A DNA stretch of 64,000 bases from Fomitopsis serialis. Its lineage: Eukaryota > Basidiomycota > Agaricomycetes > Polyporales > Fomitopsidaceae. Shown here one piece after another: positions 11,060-23,911 of the stretch. Within the stretch, counting starts at the first letter, position 1. Each line of letters starts with the position of its first letter. A model generated the notes under the pieces. The model made no database searches, was not told the origin of the DNA, and saw only the letters and a program-made list of their open reading frames with translations. The stretch covers positions 868,001 to 932,000 of the forward strand of contig NW_025954963.1 of NCBI RefSeq assembly GCF_022376445.1. The letters are read 5' to 3'. Position numbers and translations under genes: made by a program.

Positions 11060-14000
11060 ATGCCTTCCGTCGTCGTCGACCATGCGTCGTCGTCTGGCTC
11101 GACGCAGCGTCTAGGTGACGCGGGGATGTCAGCGTACACCAACCTGACTGGCACAACCCTCGCGAATGGTGGCTCGTCCTTCATGACCCATTCTGGTACG
11201 AATGGGGACAGCAGGGGACTTGATATGTCAGAAGAGCAGGCGGTACCCGATCAGGTGCGTATTCATGACTTTGTCTCACTGGTTGGAGGCGTGATATTCC
11301 ATGTAGTTCGAGAAATTGCACACTGAACTCAAGATTGCTAATGCCATCAAGGAGGGAGCGGAGAATATGCTGCAGATGCCATTGACAGTGAGATACACCC
11401 TGCCGGCTGTGCTATCCGCTTATGGACAACTGGCGTAGGACACATTACGCTTACAGGTCGAGTCCGAACTGGAGGTCGCCAAGAACAAGATTAGTGCCAT
11501 AACTAGCACTATTGAGACTTGTGAGCCATTTCCAAGTCCTTTGAACCATCGTCATGTCGCCACAGATTCTTCCAAAGGCAATCGCAAGCAAGGTCCTGAG
11601 ACGACTACAATCAATGGCAAGGGAAGACCGCACAGACCTCCACCTATGCATGTCAAGCATACCACCGAAGCTGCAGAGGACTTCCGCTCAGCGATGCAGC
11701 AGGCTAACTCTTGCATGAGGACTCTTCTCTCTTCGTATCGCTCCACACCTGCTGCACCGTCGCCTTCAGGCGCCTCTCCGTCCACTTCGCCCTCCTCATC
11801 TGTCATGTCCAGCGTGACCGTGGCGAACGGCGGCGATCTGGAGAGAGCGAGAGTAGAGGCCATGACGCGGCTTGTCACTGTCCTGCAGCGCAACCTACGC
11901 GTCCGGTACGAGCTAGAGGTCGAAGAGGTTGTGAAAGCGTGAGTGTACTGCGTGGCGTCATAAAAGCAAGCTCAATCGATCACCGCAGGGTTCTTCCCTC
12001 ACTCTCCGATCGCTCGTTGAAGCACTCTCGTGCAACAGCGTACCGGCTCATCAGGCACTCGCTGGTTGACTTCCACTCCGTCGAACGTCTGAAGGAGCAG
12101 AAGCTTGACTGGTTCATGGTCAAGTCCCTCTCCCGCGACAACAAATATGCTGTCGAGAAGGAGCAGGTCATCAAGCTCATCCGTGCAATCGTGGAGATTG
12201 GCTCAGAGAGAAGGGGTCCGGGTGGTACCAACGCTCGTGGTGCCGGTGCGGTCCCGCTCTCGAACGCAGTCTTGCGCGCTCTGAATGCAGTTGCGGAGAG
12301 CGTGGATGACCCTTTTAGGCCGATATGCCTGCAGACGCTGACAGAGATTTGTGGGTTTCTCCTTGCTGCGGTTCTCACTGTAGTCTGTCAGACTGACAAG
12401 GCTTGTCGTAGTGGTCATCGACATCGAATTGATGGCGAAGACGGGTGGTATTCGGGTTCTGCTACACGCTCTTGCTGATGGCCCCCCTGAGATGGCGCCT
12501 CTCCTTGCGTCTGTGTTTCTCCATATCGTGGACTGCCCATCTACTCGGGCGTATCTACGTCCCGGGATCGACTTGGAGGTGGGAGTAGCTACAACGTGGT
12601 GGTGCGGTCTACTGAGTTTCCATAGATGGCCTTATCTGGAGTGACGGATGCATATGGCAAGGGGCTGGAACACGTCGACCGCATGAGAGCGTGCTCGAGA
12701 GTGGTCACTTCCATGCTCCGAACATGGAGTGGTATGTGACTCCATCCCGCTTTTACAACGTCATTAACAATGGTTTGTCAGGTCTCATATATTTCTGCAT
12801 ACAAGACAAGCTAGCCATACGCTCCTTGGTCGATGGCCTACGAATACCTTCACTCGAGACCCGCGTACGTATGCGTGTCGAAGCAGCTCGGGGGCGCCAT
12901 GCTTACGTTCGTTGCATGCAGGAAGTCATTCTGGACATGTTTTTTGACCTATTGAACATCAGGGCACCTGACTGGCACCAAGCCTTCATCGCAGGAAGGC
13001 GCCTAACGAGTGAGGATTTCGTGTAATCAGACGAGTAATGGAAGCTTACCTTCCCTACAGTCTACCGCAAGAGTGCGACGTCAGACCAGAAGGAGCTTCC
13101 TCCCTTGCCCGAGCCTGCGCAAAGACCACAGGTGACGGTCAAGCTGATTGAGCACTTCCTGGCATTGTTGATCCAAGTGCTTTGCGGCGCTGGGCTTCTG
13201 GACGTGAGTGTGAATCCCGATGTTTCGACTACGTGACGAACTGGATTGTCTAGGCACTCACGTGCATGCTGGAAGAGAGTCCAGTCGGGTCGAACCTCTC
13301 TCGCAAAGCGGTACTCCTCATGGCAGAGATCTTGCAGATGTCGAACAGGGTGTTACCATTGTCCATCGCGGCACACATTCAGGTAACCATCCTTCGTCAG
13401 TGACACGGTGTTGTCAGCTAACGAATTGTCTTCAGGCTCTTCCACGTGTGTTCAACCTGGCATCCGACTATTCGGTTGGCGAACATCGCATCATCGGTAA
13501 CTCAGCTTTGTCTTCAATCGACAGCTTCAACCGCCATCGAGCACGTGTCCAGCCTGCGCCCGTTACAGACAAGTGCGATACACGTCCAAGGTAGCTAACG
13601 CTCTGTCTTCCGTCGGGAGAGTCCTGTACTCACACTATGCAGAGCGAATTCAGTGGAGGACGCCGTGCGTCGCGGGCAGAGGCAGGTTCAACAGGACAAG
13701 ATGAAGCAGGCGATGCAGATGGACGACAAGGCCTTCCAAGCAATCTTGTTAGACTCTCAAGTCATGACCGCCAAAGACCCCTCGAAGTGGAACTTCGAAG
13801 TCCTGCAAGAGCTCATCGAGGGTCCGCTCCTGAATCCGAAGAGGATGGAGGAGGCGATACGAGTGTCGCGGTATATGCGCAAGTTAATGAGCTTCTTCCA
13901 TCCGTTCAGCCATAAGTTCTCTGAGCTGCCGAAGACGAAGGTGAGGGTACCCTTCTCTGAGAACCGCACGCCTCTGAGCAGCATTGGTCTACTAGGCAAA

Positions 14001-16351
14001 TATACGCTGGGTTCGCTTAGGCTGTCAGCTGTTGAACGCTCTCTTGACTTCGTCGGAGGGCGTGAAGTTCCTGGGTGAAGACGACCTCCTCAACCAGATT
14101 GTGAAGAGCTTCGCCCAACTTGACCCGGTGAGTCATTTGCCCATCCCTAAAGTTCCGAACGTCCTTTGACCACCCACCAGTTCAACGGCGCTCCCACATC
14201 CGATCCGATCTTCTCCAAAAAACGGATGAATGAGACACTGACATTCGGCTACTTCGAGATGCTCGGCACTCTTAGCAAGCGGAAGGAAGGACTTGAGTAC
14301 GTCATCATCGTGCATGAGCAAACCATCCGAGGTGTTGACAGCTCCCAGACTGTTGGAAAAGTTCAAGCTCTTTACTGCGTTCTACCACTTGACAGAGCTA
14401 AGGAGTCGCGAAGATTTGCTGAAGGGTATCATTGAGAATCTTGACTATAGCTAGTGCGTGCCACTGTTTCTGATTGTCAATACCCTCTCATTACCGTCGT
14501 GCAGTGATGGACATTCGCGAATCGTCTTGTCGAAGGCGCTCACCTCTAGCTACAAGGTATTTCTGCCATCGATTCCTTCAATCTGGTCTCTGCTGACTCC
14601 TCTCCAGCACATTAGAGAGTTTGCAACGAATCACTTGGGCGCGCTTATCCGTGCGAGTGCAACTACCAATTCGTGGACACTCCGGCTTCTCCTCACGCAG
14701 TTGTACGACCCCGCTATCGAGGTCCGAGAAGTCGCTGTGCGGTTCCTGGAGGAGGCCTGCGAGTCCCCGGATGTCCTCCAGTCGGTTGTCGAGATGCAGC
14801 CGACGTTGGACCATCTTGGCGAGATGGGGCATCCGCTCATGCTGAAGTATGTCTGTCAGTATGCTCGCTCTGAACAGTCTCTCATGAGTTGAATAGGTTC
14901 ATGTCCACTCCGATGGGCTTCCGCTTCTTGTATTCTGCTAACTACATTGACCGCGAGATGGACATATGGTTCCATGTAAGCTTGAGCACAAGAGAGCATG
15001 CGCTCGTGACTGACAGCATCGGGCTTTCAGGAGAGAAACCTTCAGTACGTGGTGTATATCGAAGTCTTCCTGGCCAAGATCTTTAGCCCCAGCGGCGACG
15101 AAGACGAGGATGCACTGTGAGTTGCCCCGCCCCTACTGGCACGGTCATGGATGTTGAAGTAGATGATCAGTACCCTCGAGAGCATGGTACCGCCGCACTT
15201 CTACGGCGTCATGGCGAAGACGGAGCTTGGGTATCAAGTCTTGCAGGAGAAGGGTCATTTCGCAGAGTTCGCAGAGTTTATCAGGCAGCACGGCCTTGAG
15301 AGCGTGGACCATGACTTGATCATGAAGCTCAAAAGCGTGCTCTGGGCGGTCGTGCGTTTTGAAAGCTGTGTTAATGGCTCTTGTCGGAGGCTGACGCTGA
15401 CTTTGGTTCATCTAGGGAAATATCGGGGCGACCGAGGGTGGGCTCACCTTGCTGGAAGACGAAGAGATCATCCCCGAGATCATCAAGATCGCGGAGGAAT
15501 CTTTGGTCCTCTCGGTTCGAGGGTAAGTTTCAGTTCGATTTGATCATGTATCCGAGCTCACGCCATAACCCAGAACGTGTTTCTTCGTCCTTGGGCTAAT
15601 TGCATCTACACCGCAAGGCGCTGAGATCTTGGACGACTACCATTGGGAGGCAACACTGTCTCCCCTGGGAATCCCGACGGGTATCTGCGTGCCCGTCGAT
15701 GTCGAGAAATTCACCTATGTATGTCGTAAGGTTTCCATTTTGTACTCTTGTGCTCATTGTCTTGCAGATACCTCCATGGGGCTGCGTCGCCAACGAAGGG
15801 GATGACGATGTGCGACTCGAGCCGCCGAAGACTGAAGAGGAGATGGAGGTCATGGCGGCCATCTACAACCTCGCCAACACCGTCATCGCCAACACCGCCT
15901 CACGATCTCTAGCGAAGTGAGTTGTCCCTCTTCCCTCTCATATGTTTGCATCTGACATCTCCGCAGGATGAAAACGCGGCCGGAGTACCGGCACATTTTC
16001 AGCTCGTCAGAGATGTACTTCCGCGCCTTACACACCATCTCCTCGCAAAAGTACCGCCTGCCAGTGCGGCGGTACATCCTCGACCTGTTCGACGTCGAGC
16101 TCGATGCTGCCGTGGTCGGCAGGCTGTCCGAGTACGCGACCACACTGCGGGTGCACAAGCCCGCGAAGCCGTCATTCTCGCGGATCGTGAGCATCGTCGG
16201 GCGGCCGAATCCGGAGCACCGCGCGTCGGACAGCGAGGACGAGGATGAGGATGAGGATGAGCGGGTGGCGGTCGTAGAGAAGCCACCGGTGATGAGCTTG
16301 CGACCGATGAGCAAGATTGTGGGGTTTGATGGGAGTAATTACTTTGATTAA
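11060..16351 (+). CDS. TORC2 subunit Rictor (Ste16/Ste20/Avo3-type)
   Basis: A large multi-exon gene for the scaffold subunit of TOR complex 2, which directs TOR kinase to AGC kinases at the plasma membrane. The proposed start is the ATG at 11060 (MPSVVVDHASSSG). Exons 11060-11254, 11307-11387, 11457-11520 and 11566-11938 join in frame. They encode a Ser-rich leader and a helical HR1-like stretch (FEKLHTELKIANAIKEGAEN, then VESELEVAKNKIS). The Rictor N-terminal region follows from 11989 (LVDFHSVERLKEQKLDWFM, EKEQVIKLIRAIVEIGSERR). Hallmarks of the middle are WNFEVLQELIEGPLLNPKRM near 13790 and LMSFFHPFSHKFSELP near 13890. The C-terminal part has REFATNHLGALIRAS near 14620, FMSTPMGFRFL near 14900 and SVRGTCFFVLGLIAS near 15560. 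The gene ends after an acidic tract (SEDEDEDEDE) with DGSNYFD at TAA 16349-16351. I estimate about 1,350-1,400 residues. About 20 short introns are needed and no frame break is evident. The first and middle exon limits are the least certain. Confidence 0.85.
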
Positions 16352-16616
16352 CTGACGGTTTGCGCTGAGCTGTGAACTTGGAAGTTTGGACTACTTTTGC
16401 TGTTGCTGATCGCTGTGCGTTGCATCGTTGCTTTTCTCTATGTCGTTTGTTCGCCATGTACTGTCACACTATACCCTGTATGCAAGCTCCATAGGGACAA
16501 TGTCAAATATGTCAGACTGGAGAGATTGAAGTATCCGCTGGATGAGGTGCATATGGGCACGCGATAGCAGTGTTTCCAGCACCAGCTCTAGATTGCCGTC
16601 ATGATATGCTACTATG

Positions 16617-17340
16617 CTACTTCGTGCGGACGATACGAAGCTTGTGAGGCTTGTAGAGGTAGTTCTCCGCATAGTTCTTGGGGGGCCTGACCTTGACCTC
16701 AGGTTGCTGACTGGAAGGATATAAGCATGATTCACATGAGGTGAGCGGATCGCGGCGTACACATAGTAGTCCCATCCTACAGTGCAAATGAGACGCCGTC
16801 TTTGCGAATGGCAGATTCACTCACCTTGCTTCTCCGCGAAGTGGATGGCATCCTCCTTCGTCCGGAAACCAATACGGGTACCCTGCATGTAGTCGGCGCT
16901 GCACGGCCAGCGTATGAGCGACATTAGGACCAGCCTGAACGACAACTTACGAGCTAGCCCATCCCATGAGAGGATTCTCCCAGCGTCCACCACCGGGGAG
17001 GATATCCCAGTCTATCCGCCAGCGTTTCGACTTCGCGTCTCCACTCTGGGTCGTGCTACGCGTGTATTGGAAGACCCGGACGGCGCGGTGGCGGAGCTCA
17101 GCTGAGAGCAAAGTAAGTAAACCTCGACCGCTGCATCCGGATGTGATACCTACTAGGAGCACCACTGACAATATCGGCCGCTACAATGTCTCGCTGGGGG
17201 GCTTGCTCAATCTGCTTATCGTCGGTAGCCTTGGCTGGGGTTGCGCTCTGCGAGTCCGTGGCCATAGAGCGGGCAGATACGAGGCCGCGGCCCGCCGCGC
17301 GGACTGGGAAGGCCCGCTGGCAAGAACGAAGGGCAGACAT
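16617..17340 (-). CDS. NADH:ubiquinone oxidoreductase 18-kDa subunit (NDUFS4-type)
   Basis: An accessory subunit of mitochondrial complex I, at the interface of the N- and Q-modules. Translation starts at the CAT 17338-17340 (MSALRSCQRAFPVRAAGRG). This is an Arg-rich, Ser/Ala-rich mitochondrial targeting peptide of about 35 residues. The mature domain follows: AVRVFQYTRSTTQSG, then WRIDWDILPGGGRWENPLMG, DYMQGTRIGFRTKEDAIHFA and the C-terminal NYAENYLYKPHKLRIVRTK, ending at the stop 16617-16619. These are the signatures of the ETC complex I subunit family. At least three or four introns interrupt it; the first runs about 17102-17153. Length is about 180 residues, normal for the family. It is divergent to the CSC1-like gene, with 328 bp between the start codons. 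Confidence 0.9.
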
Positions 17341-17668
17341 AGTCAGAGTCGAAGGTGAAGTCCGTTGTTCAGTCCGAGTTCGGAGCGTCACCGACGCTCA
17401 CCGACGTCCACGGGCAGCCGTGAGCCGAACCAAGCCGAACCGGTGTGGCTGGTGCTAACGATGGCGATCATGTGTCACATGCACGCGATACGCGATGTTC
17501 TGACACCGCGGAAGCGCCCAGACGGAGGCTTCGCGACCTTCGCGAGGTTGCGAGATGGTGAGACTCCAGCTCCATCCCTCCTCCTCCCTCCTCCTCCTTC
17601 ACGGGTGTAGAACACACCTCAGCCCCATGCTCTGAGCTGCCCCGCCCCGTCCGACCCCTCACGAACTC

Positions 17669-20600
17669 ATGGCCACCATCCAGTCGCGCCCGTTCTCCAA
17701 GAACTACAGGTAAGCTCGGCAGCTGCATGATATTGCTAGACTTTGACGTACGACACATATAGTGGTCTCATCAATCAGTCTGTAATTGCCGGATGTATCT
17801 TCGTTCTCTGCATCACTGCCCATGAGTGCATGAAGAGGAAGCGGAGGGGTGTCAACCGCGATGAGAGAGTTGGTAGTGTCGAGTCCTGGGAATTTGGATA
17901 GTGAGTTCACCGCCGTATGTAACGCCCCCAACTCGTATGCTTATAGCCGCCAGCCTGTACCAAGGCCGAACATGGGCAAAGTGCGTTGTTCCTCTGCTCT
18001 ACCGTCTTATTTGTTCGTTTGTTCCATTTATTGTCACTGAGAGGGCGGAGCCCTATGTAGACATTACTGTACCGTTTCGACCATCGGTTCGGTCACAGGT
18101 CGCCCCCCTCGAACTAGGGTTTCATATCATAGGTCACAGAGGGGTCCGAACTAAGGATTCTCGTAGGCTGTCACAAGTATACGAATGCATTTTCGGGCCT
18201 GCGGCGCAGTGCTGGCAAAGGCGGTCACCCGCCGCCTGCCCTGTCTACCGGTGAACTATCCAAGTCATAGCATAGGTCACCCCGCGAACCTATGGTCGAA
18301 ACGGTACAGTACATGCATCGATCCCGTGTTTATTCCTCCCCCTTCGTCGCGTGGCATGACCTGCTCTAGTGTCTTGTCTAACCTGCCTTTAGGAATCCTT
18401 CTCCCCCGACGCCTCGCGGATGGCCTCTGGGCTGGGTCAAAGAAGTCACCAAGGTTTCTGAAGACAAGTTCAATGAGCTGCGGGGGATTGACGCTACTCT
18501 CTATGTCCGCTTCCTCCGCGGATGCTGGTGGTACACGCTCATCCAGTCCTTCACGACCCTTCCCATCTTGCTGCCCATCCATTCCATATTCTCCGACGGC
18601 ACGGTGTCGCCAAAGTCAATGACCCGCGCCTCCATCACGTCGCTCGTCAGCACGGCCAAGGGTCAATCGTTGCTGTGGATCCATCTTCTCTTGCTCATTT
18701 GGATCACCGCGAGCTGGATCGGCTTCCTCGTATGGCTCATGAAGGGCGTCTTCCACTTTCGCGCTCGGAACATCGTAGCTGCAGGCGAGGAACGCGAGCG
18801 TATCGATGAGCAGAACCTCATGGACTACCTCCATCCTCATCCGCAGTATCCTTTCAAATCCTCTGTCCCCCTTGACACGGAACGACTGAATCGCGGTGTC
18901 CGCCTGAGGACTGTCATGGTCACGAACATCCCGCCAGGGCTGCGTACCGAGAAGGACCTCAAAGAGTACTTTGAGTATTACCTCTCCCGACGCATTGCAA
19001 AGCCGGCGCTGGGCATCACGAGCACCACCCAGCCAGGCTTCTTCAACAAGTCTGTCTCCTTCCTACTGAACAGAATGTCGCGTCTGCTCGGTAACTGGCG
19101 CGTTCTTCCAGGGTCTCCCAAAAGCGAGCCAGAGGAGCAAGATCAAAGGGGGTTCGACCAGTTACAGTCGCCTACTGCCACCGGAGACGTCCCAGCCATC
19201 GAACGTGTAGCCGTTGTCCGTAGGATGACCGAGCTCGCCAACCTACTGATGCGCCGCGAAGAGTACCTACGTCTACTTGAGACGGCACATATCAAGCTCG
19301 CAAAGCGGGCACTCGTCGTTGTCAAGACCTCTCTTGAGCAGCAGCAAGCCGGGGCCGCGAAGGGTAAGGGCATCAATTCGATCACGAACGTCGGTGAGCA
19401 GTCGGGCAGCGGGGCCGACGGTAGGGGGGATTCCAAGTACAGGGACCAACTCCTGGTGGAAACGCTCAAACCGTTCGTGAAACCACAACGAGGGCGTAGC
19501 CTCTTCACCAGGGAATCTGTGCAGCCCGACTACCTCCCCACTCTCACCGACTCTCCACAGGAACTCTCCCCCGCGACACCCATCGCGCCTGAGCGCACCG
19601 TCTGGGACGCGCTCCTTAGCCTCCCGCGGAGCACGCTCGAGGCGTACCAGCCGCTCACGCGGCTCTCGACGCTCTATCGCGGACAGGTCGTGCCCACGAT
19701 CGATTTCTATACCGCGAAGCTGCAGCTGCTCTCGTCGGTCATCACGGAGAAGCGCGCGCGCGCGCCGGGCGAGTACGAGCCGATGTCGACCGCGTTCGTG
19801 ACGTTCGAGGACCCCGCGGACGCCCGGAGGGCGTGCAAATACTTGGCGGTGCACCCGCTGAACCCGCTACAGTGCTTCGTGACGATGGCCCCGTCGTATG
19901 AGGATTTGGATTGGAATAGGCTGATGAAGCCGACGTTTCAGGTGGAGGTAGGTGTGGGCACTCGTTTTGGGGGCAAAGATCTCACGATACTGTGCAGTTT
20001 GTGAAAGACTGGCTTGTCAACATAGGCGTTTGGTGAGTGTACGCTTGAGTCCCGAGGGTAAACATCTGACGTCTTCTTGCAGGGGCTTCACGGTCTTCTG
20101 GATCTTTCCCGTGTCGCTTTTCGTGACGCTCGTGTCGATTCAGAATATCAGTTCCTTCTGGCCTGGCCTGGTGAGTGCGGCCTGTTGCTACACACCAGCG
20201 TTACTGACCGTGCTTGACGAAATGCAGAAAGCTTACTTGGATAAGCACCCCTGGGAAGAAGAGCTTATCCAGTCCTTCGTGCCCACCTTGCTCGTGTCAC
20301 TCCTGGCTCTCTTGATTCCACTCTTATTGTGTAAGTGGCCGTACCCGCATGCCAATCAAACAACCAAGTCGTACTGAACTCCTACACAGTGCTGATCGCA
20401 AAGAAAGCGCACACGATAGCAACACTGTCAGCGTTGCACGACAGGATCATGACGCGGTACTACAAGTTCCTCGTCGTGAACGTGCTCGTTTTCTTCTGCG
20501 TCGGCACCGCTGCGGTGCAATCCTTCCTCGTGTCGTTCAGTGCGACCTCGGGTTTGGAGGTGATCCAGGTGGTCGCGGACAGTTTTCCGACTGCCGGCCC

Positions 20601-22851
20601 ATTTTACGTTGGATGGCGTAAGACTACATCTCGTTCATGACTGCCATTCGAGTTAACGCAACGTCTCGTGCTAGTGATCTTCACAATGGCTATGCACGGG
20701 GGTTTGGAACTTGCGCTGTGTGAGTGGATATATCCGTCACATGTGCTTCCGTGTACTGACCACCACGACTCTGCGCAGTTGGGGTAAGAGAAATTCCCAG
20801 GAACATCGGGACTGGTACTGACTCGACATAGCTCCCGCTGATTATGTATCCGAACACTCGAAGGCAAGTCACACCGAGGAAACGCGCGGTGGGCATACGA
20901 CCGCGAACGTTCAACTACTATTGTGAGCGCGCTGCTCCGACTGATACATGCGTCCCTTGCTAACACGCTGCACTTATGTTCAGATTGGTTACCAAACCAC
21001 ACGTTGGTGCTGCACATCGTCGTGGTGTTTGCCGTCCTCAATCCGTTGATCATACCGTTCGCGTTTCTGTACTTCTGCGTGGAGTCAGGTGTGTGGTATG
21101 ACTTCGGACGACGACACAAAATGGACTGATCGTCGTTCTAGTTGTCATCAGAAATCAGGTAAGGCTATCATGGAGCGAATGTCCGCCGTAACTAAAGTCA
21201 TCTCCGCTTAGCTTCTTCATGTCTATGCCAAAAACTACGAGGGGAATGGCCAAACATTGTTGATACGCATAATACGGTACTCGTGTGATGGTGCGTTGGT
21301 CCACTTGCTCATTTGAGTCGTCGCTGAAGGGATTGTTAAATCAGGACTAATGCTCTCGCAAGTCAGTCAAAGTGATCCAAGAGCTTTACGAGATCCTCAT
21401 TGACATATTATTAGGTTGTCTTCCTAGCCTATATGGTCGTTCTCAAGAAGAAAGCGAATGTGGGCGTATCTGCAGTGCTCATCATTTTGACGGCCTTCAC
21501 CAAGGTTATGTATGTATGCAGCCGCAGTGACAAGGTACCAGTCGCTCATTGTTTTGATAGACTCACGCGGATCTGTCGGGCGAAGTTTGAGCAAGATGAT
21601 CTCTTGGAAGGCCAGGTTATGTGCGGTACCGCGGCCGTTCCTGAGGCCGTATTGGACGCAGCGCAATCAAAGGACAAAAACGTCACCGTCACCGAGACGT
21701 CAACTATCGCTGAGCCCAAAGCCGACTCGTCGCATACGTTACCTCCTGCAATACGCGCTTGGCAGTTCCCGAACAAGATAGGCAATGGCTATGCGACTAT
21801 TCCAAGGCGACCGCAGCACAGAGGTGAACGGCATGGTAATCCGTTCTCCTCGATGGATAGCCGCCCCTCCATCGACGTGTTACGGCCTGGCTCTCCGACT
21901 ACGTTTCCTCGCATGACTGATGGCGAGGAATCGTTCGTGGACGTTCTGCCGCATATTCCTGAAAACGATCAATCACCACGGGAGCCGGCCGTGACGAGAC
22001 ACCCACCGCACCCGAGGTGGAACGACGAGTCTTCCTCCGATCACCCTTACGACAACCCGTATTATGTCAAACCCATCAAGGACGAACTATGGCTGCCTGC
22101 AGATCCTGCGGGCCTCCTCAATCTGGATGACACCGTCAACATGCGAGTTTCATTGACGAACTCGCCTGGAGTGGGGCGACTGGGCGACTGGTACGAAGAC
22201 GAGTTCATTGTGACCGGCCTATCTTCGTTCCTCAGCAGCACGGCAAGCGTGGATCACCGCATGGCCTCGTTCGACGGGCGTGCAAGACGCTTGAACGGGA
22301 CGGAGCATATAGAGTTACCCTCCGACATCGCGAGCCGCGTCGGCAGCCTTGACATGGAGCGTGAGCTGGAGACCGTGCCCTCATTGCACCCCCCTTCACG
22401 GCGGCGCGACCGACAATATAGCCACACGAGCAGCATGGCTTCGCCTGAAATGGCGGAACTGGGCTTTCCGAATGGGGGCCCACCACGCATGGGCGGCTTG
22501 CGGTCGTCCTCGCTCGGACCTGGTATGCCAGGGTACCAGCGACATCTCCCGTCTGCCTTCCTCAACGCTGCGAACGCCGATCGTCGAATACGCTCATTCT
22601 CCGACCACGAGATGGCCTTGCGGCCCTCGAATGTTCGGTCGAGAAGCACGCTGGGTTTGCCGCCCATCATGCAGCCCGAGGCATCAGTAGGTGGTATGAG
22701 CATTGTCTCGCTCCGCGAAGCGGTGGTCGAGGAAGCAATCGTGGAAGAAGAGGCGGAGCAAGAACACTTCAGGCAAGAGGAAGGTGAAGAGGAGAAGGCA
22801 GAAAAGCCACGGTCACGGTGGACATCATGGATGTTCGCGAAGTGGTACTAG
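17669..22851 (+). CDS. CSC1/TMEM63-type osmosensitive calcium-permeable cation channel
   Basis: A multi-pass membrane channel of the RSN1/PHM7 (DUF221, OSCA/TMEM63) group, which passes cations on osmotic or mechanical stress. Exon 1 is 17669-17709 (MATIQSRPFSKNY). Exon 2 from 17763 gives the first membrane segment (SVIAGCIFVLCITAHECMKR). The typical GYLYQGRTWAK and RGWPLGWVKEV follow. The long exon 18392-19947 holds two membrane segments, the cytosolic RNA-recognition-like domain (VMVTNIPPGLRTEKDL; STAFVTFEDPADARRA) and the loop. Later small exons encode the channel core, including WGFTVFWIFPVSLFVTLVS, FCVGTAAVQSFLVSF, GLPLIMYPNTRR and NPLIIPFAFLYF. The last exon adds a long hydrophilic tail ending MFAKWY at TAG 22849-22851. 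The tail (about 400 residues, Ser/Pro/Arg-rich) is longer than usual. One intron, about 17978-18391, is roughly 410 bp and contains a small transposon. Confidence 0.88.
18043..18064. repeat. 22-bp dispersed motif, copy 1
   Basis: This run (GGGCGGAGCCCTATGTAGAC then AT) recurs with one mismatch at 58340-58361. It sits in the long intron of the CSC1-like gene, directly outside the left terminal repeat of the small transposon. Its first part can fold as a short hairpin (GGGC with GCCC). Confidence 0.5.
18065..18311. mobile_element. MITE with 20-bp perfect terminal inverted repeats, in a CSC1 intron
   Basis: TACTGTACCGTTTCGACCAT at 18065-18084 is repeated as its exact reverse complement at 18292-18311. 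If the outer TA pairs are the target duplication, the element is 243 bp (18067-18309) with ends CTGTACCG...CGGTACAG. TA duplication and small size without coding capacity fit a Tc1/mariner-derived miniature element (Stowaway-like). Imperfect inner pairing continues (GGTTCGG on the left, CGCGAACC on the right). The element lies wholly within the intron and so is tolerated. The superfamily is inferred from the ends only. Confidence 0.7.
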
Positions 22852-23757
22852 TGTCCGCCCAACGACTTGCTTTCTGACGAATCCCGTCACATTGCTATTC
22901 ATGTAGAATTTACGGTTTATGCTGGTTTATGTCGTTACGCATGGTCATATAAGTTTATACCTTATGTAGATGATACCCTTCTCAGCGTTACTATACTACT
23001 TGCTATGTTTGCACGTTCTAGCTAGGTACGCTCATTAATGGCTCGCATGTCCACTCTACGTCCGTTTTCCCCGTTGATCCGCATGTATATTTGTGTACCA
23101 ACATGTCGCACGAGTTTTCACACTGAACGACCGCCGTGCTAAGGCATACCGTGTTTAGAAGTCAGTACCTTTAGATCCTAACACATGCAAATACGAGCAA
23201 GGCCATGTCACGGTCACGGTACTTGACCGTCGAGTCGTTCACTTCGTCAACGCGTCAACGTTTCGACCCTTCAGTGATTCACTCGGCCACCCCGCCATCC
23301 GCCACTCATTTGCCATTTTCTCTGTGGCGATGCCAAGCCGTCAGAAGATAACTTCCGACATGGTTAATTGGTGCCAGTGGCGGGCAACTGCGAAGCGCGA
23401 CTCGTCACTCGTCACAGTGCAGGTTGCTTTGACCCATGCGTACATACGTTAACGACACCCACATATTTATATTGGTTTGCTTTGATATGTGCTTGAGTAG
23501 AATGTTTTCATCGCCATGACTACAGCACAAAGACTGACCTATCGCGCTCCGTCTCAGGTTAGCGACGCCACCCGTGCCACGGTGCCTTTGGCTTGGGTCA
23601 GTGGCTTGTGCTTGCCCTGATTAGTGTGGTTTGACTGTGAGTGAGGCCTCATTTGCACCACGCGCAAGGCCACATTGTCTGTGTACGAGGTATAACAAGG
23701 CAGCTTGAGCATGCTCCAGCCCCATCTCGCCCCCTGTGCAGACACTGCCTGGCTGTC
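22852..23757. other. Intergenic region between the CSC1-like and F-box genes
   Basis: No coding potential stands out. The first part is AT-richer and should hold the 3' untranslated region of the channel gene. The second part should hold the promoter of the F-box gene, and includes an ACGCGT at about 23250-23255. I see no repeat or RNA gene. Confidence 0.4.
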
Positions 23758-23911
23758 ATGAACTCGCTTTTCGGGATGAAGCGCATCACTAAACAGGTCA
23801 CGAAGGTAGTTCTGTCCCAGGTGTGTACGTCTACGCCACTGGTTCCGGACACCATTGCTCATACCGCTCTTCTGCGCATTCCAGTTCAGCCGACGCCGGC
23901 CACAGGTGGAG

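Noticed and set aside
16200..16265. GAGGAT-type short tandem repeat
   Set aside because: It encodes the acidic tract near the Rictor C-terminus, and the frame continues to a proper stop; not an independent repeat element.
17583..17610. CTCCTCC-rich stretch upstream of the CSC1-like gene
   Set aside because: A pyrimidine-rich tract of the kind common in fungal promoters just before the transcription start; no reason to call a separate element.
19273..19854. Minus-strand frame of 193 codons
   Set aside because: It lies opposite the long coding exon of the CSC1-like gene; the composition is the mirror of a GC-biased third position.
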